From contig DATEDI010000017.1 of the NCBI GenBank assembly GCA_035281745.1, forward strand, positions 10,031 through 74,030: 64,000 nt of DNA. Reading direction: 5' to 3'. Below, in pieces: positions 10,285-19,961 of this stretch. The stretch is from 66-474 sp035281745 (GTDB lineage Bacteria > Pseudomonadota > Gammaproteobacteria > Xanthomonadales > Rhodanobacteraceae). The number at the start of each line of letters is the position of its first letter. Position 1 is the stretch's first letter. Both the position numbers and the translations under genes were made by a program. Below the pieces are notes generated by a model. It was not told the origin of the DNA, did no database searches, and saw only the letters and a program-made list of their open reading frames with translations.

Positions 10285-10569
10285 CACCGGGTGGATGCTG
10301 TTCCGTTCGACTGGGACAGGCTCACGATGGCCGCCCAGCTGTAGCCAATGCGGAACGCGCTGACGCAGCTGCCGATCCTCGCGATACGGGGCGAACTGTC
10401 GGATATCCTCAGCGCGGAAACGCCTGATGATATGGGGAGGCGTCAGGCGGGCATGCGCAGTGCAATCGTCGCCGGCGTTGGCCACGCGACGATGCTCGAC
10501 GAGCCGGAAGCCGTCGATGCGATCGAACGTTTCCTTGATGAGATGATTGGTGGCGCGGCCACGCCATGA
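10285..10569 (+). pseudogene. Remnant of an alpha/beta hydrolase (C-terminal part)
   Basis: The stretch reads LPILAIRGELSDILSAET ... GVGHATMLDEPEAVDAIERFL, the typical end of an alpha/beta hydrolase: the acid-bearing RGxxSDIL loop and the GVGHxPxLDEPE catalytic-His motif. The rest of the enzyme, including the nucleophile elbow, is missing. Upstream in the same frame a TAG stop (10342-10344) interrupts a weakly similar segment. The surrounding ~600-base gap between typA and the cyclophilin gene holds nothing else convincing, so this looks like gene decay. Confidence 0.55.
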
Positions 10570-10680
10570 CAACCGCATTCGTTGGCGAAAACGCGCTGCG
10601 CGGCGGCTATTGGCCGGCGTGAGCGATGCCCGTTATGCTTGTCGGCTTGGCGCGGTTTGCGCAAAGCCACAGGAAACGCG

Positions 10681-11190
<510 letters not shown>

Positions 11191-11223
11191 GCGCGCTTGA
11201 CCCGAACCCCGGGAATCCAGACG

Positions 11224-11250
11224 AAAAGGCCGCCTTCGGGCGGCCTTTTC
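11224..11250. terminator. Bidirectional terminator between ppiB and glsB-like gene
   Basis: AAAAGGCCGCC and GGCGGCCTTTT (11224-11234 and 11239-11249) pair perfectly around a TTCG tetraloop. The A and T runs on either side let it stop both converging genes. Confidence 0.9.
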
Positions 11251-11271
11251 GTTGCGCGATTCGATGCGCCG

Positions 11272-11532
11272 TCAGACGTGGATGCCGGTCATGCGCAGGA
11301 TCCAGATCAGGACGATCGCGCCGATGATCGACAGGATGATGCCTGCCGGATGGAATGGCGTGCCTGCTGGCGGCCGGCTGAACAGACGCGCGATCAGGCC
11401 GCCAATGATCGAACCGACGATGCCGACGATCACGGTCATGATGAAGCCCATCGGCACCGGCCCCGGAAAGAAGAAACGTGCGAGCAGGCCGACGATGAAG
11501 CCAATGATGATGTACCAGAGGATGTGCAGCAT
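11272..11532 (-). CDS. GlsB/YeaQ/YmgE family (transglycosylase-associated) membrane protein
   Basis: Small stress-related inner-membrane protein of 86 residues with three hydrophobic helices: WYIIIGFIVGLLARFFFPG, GFIMTVIVGIVGSIIGGLIA and IILSIIGAIVLIWIL. The glycine-zipper-like pattern and length are typical of the family; the biochemical role is unknown. A strong AAGGAG ribosome-binding site lies seven bases before the ATG. It converges on ppiB. Confidence 0.88.
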   Translation of the reverse strand: MLHILWYIIIGFIVGLLARFFFPGPVPMGFIMTVIVGIVGSIIGGLIARLFSRPPAGTPFHPAGIILSIIGAIVLIWILRMTGIHV

Positions 11533-11718
11533 GCGTATCTCCTTCAGCGTGGTGACGGGATCGACGCTACAACAGGCGGCCGGCGGATCGAGTGTCCGCG
11601 TTTCCGGCCGCGGTCCAGTCTAGCAACGCGGCTCGAGCGGCGTCCGTCGATTGCGGCAGTGCACAACAGCGCGTGATAAAATCGGCCGTTGTTCCTCGCC
11701 GCGCCCAAGAGGTTTCCC

Positions 11719-12954
11719 ATGCCCAGACTCGCCACCCGCACCGGCCGCGCCAAGCCCAGCGCGATCATGGTCATCGCCGACAAGGCGAAGCAGCTCAAGG
11801 CCGAAGGCAAGGACGTCGTCAATTTTTCGATCGGCGTGCCCAACTTCCTGCCAGGCGACCATGTCTACCAGGCGGTGCGCGACTGGACGTCGCGTGACAG
11901 CGGCAGTTATGGCACCAACCGTGGTGCGCCCGCGTTGCTCGACGCCATCGTGTCGCATTTCAAGCAGAGCGGTCTGGACGGCTATACGCGCAACAATGTC
12001 ACGGTCGGCATCGGCGCCAAGCAGGTGCTGTACAACCTGTGCGAAGCGCTGCTGGACGAAGGCGACGAGATCGTGTTTCCGTCACCGTACTGGACCAGCT
12101 ACGTCGACATCGCCGAAATCCTCGGCGCCAGGATCACGATCCTGGAATGTCCGCCGGAACAGAACTACAAGCTGACGCCCACGCAACTCGACAAGGCGCT
12201 GGCTTCCAATCCGAAGGTGTTCCTGTTCAACAATCCCTCCAACCCTACCGGGATGGTCTACACGAAGGACGAGATCGCGGCGCTGGCCGAGGTGTTGGTG
12301 AAGCACCCGGAAACCTGGATCATCGCCGACGACATCTACAACCGGCTGGTGTTCGATGGCATCGGTTACCACAACGTGGTGCAGTTCAAGCCGGAATTGC
12401 GCGAGCGCACCTTCATCATGGATTCGCTGTCCAAGACCTACGGCATGCCGGGCTGGCGCGTGGGTTTCGTCGCGGGTCCTGAAGCCGGCATCAAGGGGCT
12501 GGTGACGCTCAATTCCAATCACATCACCTGCCTGCCGGAAATCACGGAAGTCGCCGCGATTGCGGCCTTGACAGGCCCGCAGGCCATTCCGTCCGCCAAG
12601 CGTGATGAATTTTCCAAGCGCCGCGACGACGTGGTCAATGCGTTGCTGAAGATTCCGGGCGTGAAGTGCCCGCGTCCGCAAGGCGCGTTCTACGCGTTCC
12701 CCGACATTTCGGTGGCGTTCGGCAAGTCGCACAACGGCAAGCTGATCGAAAACGACATTGGTTTCTGCAAGGCGTTGCTGGACGACAAGTTCGTCGCCAC
12801 CGTCCCGGGCTCGGCCTTCGGCGAACCGAGATCCTTGCGCATTTCCTACACCTGCGCGCCCGAGCAGTTGCAGAAGGGGCTCGCCCGCATCCAGGCGTTC
12901 TTCGCCGAATTGAGCGACGAACAAGTGGAACGGGTGCGCGCCGCGAACGCCTGA
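11719..12954 (+). CDS. Pyridoxal-phosphate-dependent class I aminotransferase (aspartate type)
   Basis: Transfers amino groups between amino acids and 2-oxo acids, probably aspartate and oxaloacetate. The 411-residue product has the fold-type I motifs: NFSIGVPNFLPG, YGTNRGAPALLDAI, NNPSNPTGMVY near the middle, IIADDIYNRLVFDG, and the PLP-binding Lys in SLSKTYGMPGWRVG. The start was set at MPRLATRTG, preceded by AAGAGG. It lies upstream of mdh, a fitting neighbour for oxaloacetate metabolism, but a palindromic element separates the two. The exact substrate is not provable here. Confidence 0.85.
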   Translation: MPRLATRTGRAKPSAIMVIADKAKQLKAEGKDVVNFSIGVPNFLPGDHVYQAVRDWTSRDSGSYGTNRGAPALLDAIVSHFKQSGLDGYTRNNVTVGIGAKQVLYNLCEALLDEGDEIVFPSPYWTSYVDIAEILGARITILECPPEQNYKLTPTQLDKALASNPKVFLFNNPSNPTGMVYTKDEIAALAEVLVKHPETWIIADDIYNRLVFDGIGYHNVVQFKPELRERTFIMDSLSKTYGMPGWRVGFVAGPEAGIKGLVTLNSNHITCLPEITEVAAIAALTGPQAIPSAKRDEFSKRRDDVVNALLKIPGVKCPRPQGAFYAFPDISVAFGKSHNGKLIENDIGFCKALLDDKFVATVPGSAFGEPRSLRISYTCAPEQLQKGLARIQAFFAELSDEQVERVRAANA

Positions 12955-12959
12955 GAAAA

Positions 12960-13039
12960 CCGGGGTCAGAGTGCACTTTCGCATTCCGAAAGCTTGCGGT
13001 TGCTTGGCCGCAGACTGCGAAAGTGCACTCTGATTCCGG
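12960..13039. repeat. Palindromic REP/REPIN-like element upstream of mdh
   Basis: Two 24-base arms (12960-12983 and 13016-13039) are inverted copies with two mismatches; 18 bases, TCAGAGTGCACTTTCGCA, are perfect. The 32-base spacer holds a smaller GC-rich inverted motif. It fills most of the 120-base gap between the aminotransferase and mdh. Size and layout fit a REPIN-like non-autonomous repeat mobilised by a REP-associated transposase; no such transposase is in the window. Confidence 0.75.
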
Positions 13040-13074
13040 CACGTCCTCGTTATTCCATCGATGGAGTCGTACGC

Positions 13075-14055
13075 ATGAAAACCCCCGTTCGCGTTGCCGT
13101 CACCGGCGCCGCCGGCCAGATCGGTTACGCCTTGCTGTTCCGCATCGCCGCCGGCGACATGCTGGGCCCCGACCAGCCGGTCATCCTGCACCTGCTGGAA
13201 ATCACGCCCGCACTGCCGGCGTTGAACGGCGTGGTGATGGAACTGGATGACTGCGCGTTTCCGCTGCTGGCGGGCGTGGTCGCGACCGATGACGCCAACG
13301 TCGCGTTCAAGGATGTCGATTACGCGCTGCTGGTCGGCGCGCGCCCGCGCGGTCCCGGCATGGAGCGCAAGGATCTCTTGTCCGCCAACGGCGCGATCTT
13401 CGGCCCGCAAGGCAAGGCGTTGAATGCGCACGCCAAGCGCGACGTGAAGGTGCTGGTGGTCGGCAATCCGGCCAACACCAACGCGCTGATCGCGCAGGCC
13501 AATGCGCCGAACCTCGATCCGAAATGCTTCACCGCGATGGTGCGCCTGGACCACAACCGCGCCAAGGGACAGCTCGCCGCCAAGACCGGTGCGCACAACA
13601 CCGACGTCCAGAAGATGATCATCTGGGGCAATCATTCGTCCACGCAATATCCCGACATCCATCACGCGACCGTGAAAGGCAAGCCCGCCATGTCGCTGGT
13701 CGATCAGGCGTGGTACGAAAAGGAATTCATCCCGACCGTGCAGCAGCGCGGCGCCGCGATCATCAAGGCGCGCGGCGCGTCGTCGGCTGCATCCGCCGCG
13801 TCGGCTGCTATCGACCACATGCATTCGTGGGCACTCGGGACCACCGCGGGCGACTGGGTGTCGATGGGCATTCCATCCGACGGCTCCTACGGCATCGCGC
13901 CGGGCGTGATCTACGGTTATCCGGTGACTTGCAGGAACGGCAAGTACGAGATCGTGCATGGCCTTGAGATCAACGATTTCTCGCGTGCTCGCGTGGACGC
14001 CACCGACAAGGAACTGCGCGAGGAGCGCGCCGCCGTCGAGCACCTGCTCGGCTGA
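13075..14055 (+). CDS. mdh: Malate dehydrogenase
   Basis: NAD-dependent oxidation of malate to oxaloacetate in the TCA cycle. The 326-residue product is of the cytosolic-like MDH type: dinucleotide-binding GAAGQIGYALLFRI at the N-terminus, LVGARPRGPGMERKDLL, VGNPANTNALIA, RLDHNRAKGQLA and the catalytic His in IWGNHSSTQYPD. The start was set at MKTPVRVAVTGAAG because the upstream open frame runs through the palindromic element. A terminator follows 24 bases after the stop. Confidence 0.95.
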   Translation: MKTPVRVAVTGAAGQIGYALLFRIAAGDMLGPDQPVILHLLEITPALPALNGVVMELDDCAFPLLAGVVATDDANVAFKDVDYALLVGARPRGPGMERKDLLSANGAIFGPQGKALNAHAKRDVKVLVVGNPANTNALIAQANAPNLDPKCFTAMVRLDHNRAKGQLAAKTGAHNTDVQKMIIWGNHSSTQYPDIHHATVKGKPAMSLVDQAWYEKEFIPTVQQRGAAIIKARGASSAASAASAAIDHMHSWALGTTAGDWVSMGIPSDGSYGIAPGVIYGYPVTCRNGKYEIVHGLEINDFSRARVDATDKELREERAAVEHLLG

Positions 14056-14079
14056 CCCACATCTTCATCCTGTACAAAG

Positions 14080-14105
14080 AGGGCGGCCAGGTGCCGCCCT
14101 TTTTC
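14080..14105 (+). terminator. Rho-independent terminator after mdh
   Basis: AGGGCGGC (14080-14087) pairs with GCCGCCCT (14093-14100) around a five-base loop and is followed by a run of five T residues. Confidence 0.9.
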
Positions 14106-14185
14106 TTGTGCCCAGGGCGCATCCATCCTGATCGGCGCGGCTGGACGCGCGTAAGATGCGCGCGAGCGGCGGGAGATGATCCGGC

Positions 14186-16012
14186 ATGCCCAAATCCGGA
14201 TTCATGCAGGAGTTGCGACGTCACCACGTTTTCCGCATAGCGGCGGCCTACGCCGTCGTCGGCTGGCTGATCATCCAGGTCGTCGCGGTCATCTTCCCGC
14301 TGTTGCAGTTGCCCGCCTGGTTGGCGCGGGCCATCGTGGTGCTGGTACTGGCGGGGTTTCCGATTGCGCTGGTGCTGGCGTGGGCGTTCCGGGCGCCGGG
14401 CTACGAAAAACGGGAATCGGCGAACACGCGTCAGCGCTCGCTCAGGATCGGCTTCACGCTGGGTGCGATCGGCGTGCTGGTCGCGATCCTTGGCGGTGCG
14501 GTATGGTGGAATTTCGGGCCGATCGAACACACCTTGCGCGATGTGCCGGCGGATTCCGTGGCCGCAGCGCCGGCGCCGGAACCGCCGACCAATCTCCATT
14601 CGATCGCGGTACTGCCGCTTGCCGTGCTGGGTGACGGGGTCGACGGCAACTATCTCGGCAAGGGCATCAGCGAGGAATTGCTGAATGCGCTGTCGCGCAT
14701 TCCCGATCTGGAAGTGATCGGCCGCACGTCGTCGTTCCGCTTCGCCGACAGCACGCTGGGCGCGCGCGAAATCGGACAGCAACTCGGCGTCCGCAATCTG
14801 CTTTCCGGTGTGGTGCAGCGTTCGGGCAGCGAACTGCGCATCGACATGGAACTGGACGACACCGTGACGGGCGAAAAGCTGTGGTCGAACCAGTACGACG
14901 AAAAGATGGGCAATCTGTTTTCGCTGGAAGACAAGATCTCGGACGCAGTCGTCGCCGCCTTGAAGGTCAAGCTCGGAGGCGTCGACGGCGGCAAGCTGGT
15001 GCCGACCGCTACCGCCGATCCGCAGGCGCACGATCTGTATCTGCGTGGCGCGCGTTTGTCATGGCACACCGACGAGGCCAGCCTCGACCAGGCCCTGGCA
15101 CTGTTCGAGCAGGCGATCGCGATCGATCCGAATTACGCCGCGGCCTGGGCGGGCATGGCGCGTGCTTACATCTATCTTGCCGACGTGTACCGCGCGCCGC
15201 TGTCGATCCTGCCGGCGATGCGCGGCGCCGCGGAAAAAGCGGTTGCGCTGAATCCGGATCTGGCCGAAGGGCATCTGCAACTCGGCTATATCGCGATGAG
15301 TTACGACCTGGATTTCGCGAAGGCGAGACGGGAACTGCAGCTTGCGGTGAAGCTGCGGCCCAGCCTTGCCGAAGCGCATGCACTGTCGGGTTTTTACCTG
15401 TTGCGCGTCGAAAGGAATCCCGCCGCGGCGCGCAAGCAACTTCACGTTGCGGAAAAACTGGATCCCTTGAATCCATGGTTTCCGCGTTGGGAAGCGTACG
15501 CCGCGATCGCGCAAGGTGATGAAGCGGCCGCAATGAGGCTGGCGCTGCGCGTGAATAGGCTCGACCCCAACTTCGCGTACAACGGCGATGCGGTCGCGAT
15601 GGTGGAGGGCGCGTTCGGCCATTGGCAGGCGTGTGTGGATCGTTACACCCGGCAACACGCAAAACCCAGCCTGTACAGCCCGCAGCTCGCGGTCTGCCAG
15701 GCGCATGTGGGCGCGGCCGGCGAGGCGCGCGCGACGCTGGAAAAATTGCTGGACGATGCGCGCCAGCGCTACGTCGACCGTACCTACATCGCCGCGATTT
15801 ACGCCGCGCTGGGCGACAAGGACGATGCGGTTGCTCAATTGGAACAGGCGTACCGCGATCGCTCCGCGCACATGAACGGCATCTGGATGCATGCGTGGTA
15901 TCGACCGCTGCACGGTGATCCGCGTTTCGAAGCATTGGTCGCGCGCATTCGGGCGGGTGGGCAGCCGGCGGCAACGAGGTCGAGCGCCGCTTCCGATTCC
16001 GGATCGATCTGA
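14186..16012 (+). CDS. Membrane-anchored TolB-like/TPR repeat protein
   Basis: The 608-residue product has two N-terminal hydrophobic hairpin segments (residues ~15-65), a third helix at ~86-106, a TolB/FlgO-like domain (IAVLPLAVLGDGVDGNYLGKGISEELLNALSRI through ~270, containing VIGRTSSFRFAD and LWSNQYDE), and then TPR-type repeats up to ~590. This architecture is common in Xanthomonadales, often behind a DNA-binding or cyclase domain; here neither is present. It probably scaffolds protein interactions in the periplasm or cytoplasm. No enzymatic motif is visible. The gene stands alone between the mdh terminator and a convergent neighbour. Confidence 0.78.
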   Translation: MPKSGFMQELRRHHVFRIAAAYAVVGWLIIQVVAVIFPLLQLPAWLARAIVVLVLAGFPIALVLAWAFRAPGYEKRESANTRQRSLRIGFTLGAIGVLVAILGGAVWWNFGPIEHTLRDVPADSVAAAPAPEPPTNLHSIAVLPLAVLGDGVDGNYLGKGISEELLNALSRIPDLEVIGRTSSFRFADSTLGAREIGQQLGVRNLLSGVVQRSGSELRIDMELDDTVTGEKLWSNQYDEKMGNLFSLEDKISDAVVAALKVKLGGVDGGKLVPTATADPQAHDLYLRGARLSWHTDEASLDQALALFEQAIAIDPNYAAAWAGMARAYIYLADVYRAPLSILPAMRGAAEKAVALNPDLAEGHLQLGYIAMSYDLDFAKARRELQLAVKLRPSLAEAHALSGFYLLRVERNPAAARKQLHVAEKLDPLNPWFPRWEAYAAIAQGDEAAAMRLALRVNRLDPNFAYNGDAVAMVEGAFGHWQACVDRYTRQHAKPSLYSPQLAVCQAHVGAAGEARATLEKLLDDARQRYVDRTYIAAIYAALGDKDDAVAQLEQAYRDRSAHMNGIWMHAWYRPLHGDPRFEALVARIRAGGQPAATRSSAASDSGSI

Positions 16013-16034
16013 CCGCCGAAACAGTGCGTCGCAC

Positions 16035-16916
16035 TCAAGCCTGGTGCACCCGTCTTGCGTGCGGCTTCGGCTGGATCTGCTTGCCGAACCTGCAGGCGTA
16101 CACCTGCGTCGTCTGCGCGCCGAGGAACAGGATCAACGCGCTGTAGTACACCCACACCACGATCAGGATCAGTGAACCCGCCGCGCCCGCGGAGCTGTAC
16201 CGCAGGTGCGCGAGGTAAACCCCCAATGCGTACTTGCCGATGGTGAACAACGCGCCGGTGATCAACGCACCGACCAGCACTTCGCGCCACTGGATTTCGG
16301 CATCGGGCACGTACTTGAACAACAGCGAGATCACGCCCACCACGATCGCGAACGAAACCAGCGCATAGATCACGCGCAGCGCGATGCCGGCGCCCGGAAA
16401 CAGTTGCGACACATAATGCCCGGCGCCGGCGAGCGCGATGCTGATGGCCATCGAAACCAGCAGCACGAAGGCCATGCCCAACACGATCGCCAGTGCCAGC
16501 AGGCGCGAACCGAGCAGCCGCCAGATCACGTTGCGATCGGGCGTGGCCTTGACGTCCCAGATCTGGTTGAGTGCGGTCTGCAAATGCGCGAACACGGTGG
16601 TGGCGCCGATCACCAGCACGATCGTGCCGATGATGGTGGAAACCACGCCCGCGTGATGATTGCCGGCCTGGGTCATCAGCGCGCGCACGACATCGGATTC
16701 CTGCGAACCGACCATCGAGGCTACGTATTGCAATACGTGCTCGCGCGCCGCGGTTTCGCCGAATATCAGGCCGGCAAGCCCCGTCAGCAACAGCAGCAGC
16801 GGCGCCATCGACAGCAGCGTGTAATAGCTCAAGGCCGCGGCAAGCTGGAACGGCTTGTTCGCGAAAAAACCGGTGACGATGGCCTTGGATGTATTCCAGA
16901 TCGTCCTGAACAACAT
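16035..16916 (-). CDS. YihY/BrkB family inner-membrane protein
   Basis: Integral membrane protein of 293 residues with about six helices and the family's signature opening (FANKPFQLAAALSYYTLLSMAPLLLLLTGL) and RVIYALVSFAIVVGVISLLFKYVPD. The family was once thought to be RNase BN, but that assignment is no longer accepted; its function is unknown. AGGAAG immediately precedes the ATG at 16916, which was preferred to the upstream Met at 16946. It converges on the TPR gene with a 22-base gap. Confidence 0.85.
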   Translation of the reverse strand: MLFRTIWNTSKAIVTGFFANKPFQLAAALSYYTLLSMAPLLLLLTGLAGLIFGETAAREHVLQYVASMVGSQESDVVRALMTQAGNHHAGVVSTIIGTIVLVIGATTVFAHLQTALNQIWDVKATPDRNVIWRLLGSRLLALAIVLGMAFVLLVSMAISIALAGAGHYVSQLFPGAGIALRVIYALVSFAIVVGVISLLFKYVPDAEIQWREVLVGALITGALFTIGKYALGVYLAHLRYSSAGAAGSLILIVVWVYYSALILFLGAQTTQVYACRFGKQIQPKPHARRVHQA

Positions 16917-16998
16917 GGCTTCCTGCCGTTCTCGCCTGGCCCGCACGATGCCAGCATGCCACGCCGCGCCGTGGCAATTGTCATCGCCGCGTGGAGGG

Positions 16999-18327
16999 TC
17001 AGGACGCCGGCGTGCCGCGAGGGGTTTCGCTGCGCTTCAACTGATCGTCGACCACGGTCGCGATCACGATGTCCGCGCCCACGTTCACGGTGGTGCGTGC
17101 CATGTCCAGGATCCGGTCGACGCCGATGATGATGCCGATGCCTTCCGGCGGCACGCCGAATGTCGCGAGCAGCCCCGCGATCAGCGGCAGCGAACCGCCG
17201 GGAATGCCGGCCACCGCGACCGCGCTCAGCACCGCGAGCAGCATCAGGATGACCTGTTGCGCCAGCGACAGGTCGATGCCGAAGATTTGCGCGATGAACA
17301 GCACCACGCAACCTTCGAACAGCGCGGTGCCGCTCATGTTCATGGTCGCGCCGAGCGACAGCACGAAACTCGCGGTGCTGTTGCGCAGCTTCAGGGTTTC
17401 GCTGGCCACGGCCAGCGAAGTCGGCAGCGTGGCATTGCTGGAACTGGTCGAGAACCCGGTCACGAGGATCGGCCGGATCTGGCGGAAGAACTGGCCCGGC
17501 GAGCGTTTTCCCAGCAGTCGAATCCACACCGACATGGTACCGAACAGGTGCAGCGCCAGCGCCACCACGCAGCCCACCACGAATACCGACAACGACAGCA
17601 GCACGTTCATGCCGACCTTCACGATCACGCTGTAGATCATGGCCGGCACTGCATAGGGCGCCAGCTTCAGCGCGAAATCCACGATCCTGGTCATCACCTC
17701 GGTGACGATGTCGAGGCCCCGTTGCAACGATTTGCGCCGGTCTTCATCGAGCCCGGTTGCGGCGGCGCCGACCAGGATCGCGAACAGGATCAGGGGCAGC
17801 ACCTCTCCCAATGCACCGCGGCTGGGACCCGCGATCGCGCCCAGCAGGTTGCGCGGCATGAACATGTCTACCAGCAGTGACAGGCTCATGGCGGGCTGTG
17901 TGGCCTCGGTGGCGAGGGTTTGCTGCGCGCTGCTTCCGTACTCCGCCATCAGTTGCGCGGTTGCGTCGTTGCCCATGTGGTGGCCGGGCTGCAGGACGTT
18001 CATCATGACCAGTCCGATCGCGACGCCGATCAACATGTTGGCGACGAACAGCACGAACGTGCGCCCGGCCAAGGGGCCGAGCCGGTCCAGTCGGCCAAGT
18101 TGGGTCACGCCGGACGCAAGCGAAGAGAACACCAGCGGCATCACGACGAAGAACAGCATCCGCAGGAACACTTGTCCGAACGGATCGAACACCGCGCCGG
18201 ACACGTCCTGCATGAACTTCAAGAATGGCGGATAAAGCTGGCCAATGCCGAGCGTCGCCAGCGCGGCAACCACGCCGATCACCAGGCCCCACAGGATACG
18301 CGTGGCGAGTGGCATGCGCCGTTTCAT
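16999..18327 (-). CDS. Dicarboxylate/amino acid:cation symporter (DAACS family)
   Basis: Secondary transporter that couples Na+ or H+ to uptake of glutamate, aspartate or C4-dicarboxylates. The 442-residue product has the two re-entrant hairpin signatures: TGFSTSSSNATLPTSL (HP1 serine-rich loop) and VAGIPGGSLPLIAG, plus the substrate-binding helix DRILDMARTTVNVGAD. These are diagnostic for the GltP/DctA superfamily. The exact substrate cannot be assigned. The start was set at MKRRMPLAT; the open frame upstream is not hydrophobic. It is divergent from prpB. Confidence 0.88.
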   Translation of the reverse strand: MKRRMPLATRILWGLVIGVVAALATLGIGQLYPPFLKFMQDVSGAVFDPFGQVFLRMLFFVVMPLVFSSLASGVTQLGRLDRLGPLAGRTFVLFVANMLIGVAIGLVMMNVLQPGHHMGNDATAQLMAEYGSSAQQTLATEATQPAMSLSLLVDMFMPRNLLGAIAGPSRGALGEVLPLILFAILVGAAATGLDEDRRKSLQRGLDIVTEVMTRIVDFALKLAPYAVPAMIYSVIVKVGMNVLLSLSVFVVGCVVALALHLFGTMSVWIRLLGKRSPGQFFRQIRPILVTGFSTSSSNATLPTSLAVASETLKLRNSTASFVLSLGATMNMSGTALFEGCVVLFIAQIFGIDLSLAQQVILMLLAVLSAVAVAGIPGGSLPLIAGLLATFGVPPEGIGIIIGVDRILDMARTTVNVGADIVIATVVDDQLKRSETPRGTPAS

Positions 18328-18424
18328 TGCATCGAATGTACGGGAGCGCAGCGCTGGCGTCACCTGTTCTGGGCGATTTCGTCGGGTGCAGGCGGCTCGC
18401 GCCTGCAAAAAGGGACCGCTGCGT

Positions 18425-18447
18425 TAGAATTGCGGCTTTGCCGGAGG
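18425..18447 (+). promoter_or_regulatory. Probable prpB -10 box and ribosome-binding site
   Basis: TAGAAT (18425-18430) follows a weak -35 (CTGCAA, 18403-18408) at 16 bases. A clear GGAGG (18443-18447) lies four bases before the prpB ATG. The short distance implies a short leader. Confidence 0.45.
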
Positions 18448-18451
18448 CCGC

Positions 18452-19354
18452 ATGAGCGAAATCCATTCCGCAGGCGCCCCTGCTTCTCTTGGAGCACGTT
18501 TTCGCGCTGCGCTCACCGCCGAGTCGCCATTGCAAGTCGTCGGCGCGATTACCGCCTACGCCGGCCTGATGGCCAAGCGCACCGGCTACAAGGCGCTCTA
18601 TCTCTCGGGCGGCGGTGTCGCGGCCAACTCGCTGGGCGTGCCCGACCTCGGCATCTCGACGATGGAAGACGTGCTGACCGACGCGCGCCGGATCGTCGAG
18701 GCCACGCAGTTGCCGTTGTTGGTTGATATCGACACCGGCTGGGGCGGTGCCTTCAACATCGCACGCACGGTCCGTTCGTTCGAGCGCATCGGCGTTGCCG
18801 CCGTGCACATGGAAGATCAGGTCGGGCAGAAGCGTTGCGGTCATCGGCCCGGCAAGGAAGTGGTGCCGAAAGAGGAAATGGTGGATCGCGTGAAAGCGGC
18901 GGTCGACGCAAAAACCGACAAGGATTTCGTGTTGATGGCACGCACCGATGCCGCCGCGGTCGAAGGCATCGACAGCGCGATTGAACGTGCCGTGGCTTAT
19001 GTCGAGGCTGGCGCTGACATGATCTTTCCGGAGGCCATGAAGACGCTGGATGATTACCGCAAGTTCAAGGCGGCCGTGAAGGTGCCGATCCTCGCCAACC
19101 TCACGGAGTTCGGCGCGACGCCATTCTTCACCGTCGGCGAACTGCGCTCCGCAAACGTCGACATCGCGCTGTACTGCTGCGGCGCGTATCGCGCGATGAA
19201 CAAGGCGGCGCTCGGGTTCTACGAAACCGTGCGACGCGAGGGTACTCAGAAATCCGTAGTGCCGGCGATGCAGACGCGCGAAGAGCTGTACGACTTCCTG
19301 GGCTACCACGCCTACGAAGACAAGCTCGACGAGTTGTTCGCCACCAAAAAATAG
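18452..19354 (+). CDS. prpB: Methylisocitrate lyase
   Basis: Last step of the methylcitrate cycle: cleaves 2-methylisocitrate to pyruvate and succinate, so propionyl-CoA can be used. The 300-residue product has the isocitrate lyase superfamily barrel: YLSGGGVAANSLGVPDLG, the metal-binding DIDTGWGG, and the active-site loop QKRCGHRPGKEVV with Cys129. It is followed at 10 bases by two unknown membrane-protein genes and then prpC on the same strand, so an operon is likely. Confidence 0.94.
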   Translation: MSEIHSAGAPASLGARFRAALTAESPLQVVGAITAYAGLMAKRTGYKALYLSGGGVAANSLGVPDLGISTMEDVLTDARRIVEATQLPLLVDIDTGWGGAFNIARTVRSFERIGVAAVHMEDQVGQKRCGHRPGKEVVPKEEMVDRVKAAVDAKTDKDFVLMARTDAAAVEGIDSAIERAVAYVEAGADMIFPEAMKTLDDYRKFKAAVKVPILANLTEFGATPFFTVGELRSANVDIALYCCGAYRAMNKAALGFYETVRREGTQKSVVPAMQTREELYDFLGYHAYEDKLDELFATKK

Positions 19355-19364
19355 GCAACGCCTG

Positions 19365-19955
19365 ATGTCCGAACCGCGACGCGACGAAAACGCATCGACT
19401 CCGATCGTCAAGCGGCTGGGGCGCGAAATCCGCTGGGATGCCGCGGCGGCGATCGTCGCCTCGCTGGTCGGTTTGCTGGCGTTGACCCTGGCGGGGTATA
19501 CCGCCTACATCCAGCGCCAGCAGGTGCGCGCACAGGTGTGGCCCTATTTGATGTGGGCCAGCAGCGACAACCAGATGGACTTCATGTGGATCAACAAGGG
19601 CGTGGGGCCCGCGGTTGTTGAAAGCGCGCAGATACTGGTCGGCGGGAAGCCCCAGCACAATTGGACGGCAGTGATGCGCTCGTTGCGGCTCGAACCCATC
19701 AATTACGGGCAGAGCACGTTCAACGGAAATGTGCTGTCGGCGGGTGAAACGCTGGAGTGGCTGAAGTTTACGGATCACGCCAATTTCCAGCGTTTCCGTA
19801 ATGCCGCCCGGCAGGCGAAGCTGGATTTCAAGGTGTGCTACTGCTCGACGCTGGGCGATTGCTGGGTGAACGACACGACCAAGGGGAACGGCAACGTCCG
19901 CATTCCGGTCGACAAGTGCCCGGCCGTTCCCCAAGCGCAACAATTCGATGATTGA
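19365..19955 (+). CDS. Single-pass membrane protein of unknown function (first of a paralogous pair)
   Basis: I do not recognise a named family. The 196-residue product has a charged N-terminus, one membrane helix (WDAAAAIVASLVGLLALTLAGYTAYI, residues ~24-50), then a soluble domain with NKGVGPAVVESAQILVGGKP, a central LSAGETLEWLKF, and a conserved Cys cluster CYCSTLGDCW plus a late Cys. Orientation suggests the soluble part is periplasmic. It sits 10 bases after prpB and 6 bases before its paralogue, inside the prpB-prpC unit, so it may be co-expressed with propionate catabolism. Confidence 0.75.
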   Translation: MSEPRRDENASTPIVKRLGREIRWDAAAAIVASLVGLLALTLAGYTAYIQRQQVRAQVWPYLMWASSDNQMDFMWINKGVGPAVVESAQILVGGKPQHNWTAVMRSLRLEPINYGQSTFNGNVLSAGETLEWLKFTDHANFQRFRNAARQAKLDFKVCYCSTLGDCWVNDTTKGNGNVRIPVDKCPAVPQAQQFDD

Positions 19956-19961
19956 TGTGGA

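Noticed and set aside
12082..14043. 653-codon minus-strand frame spanning the aminotransferase and mdh
   Set aside because: It covers two well-supported genes on the other strand and has no motifs.
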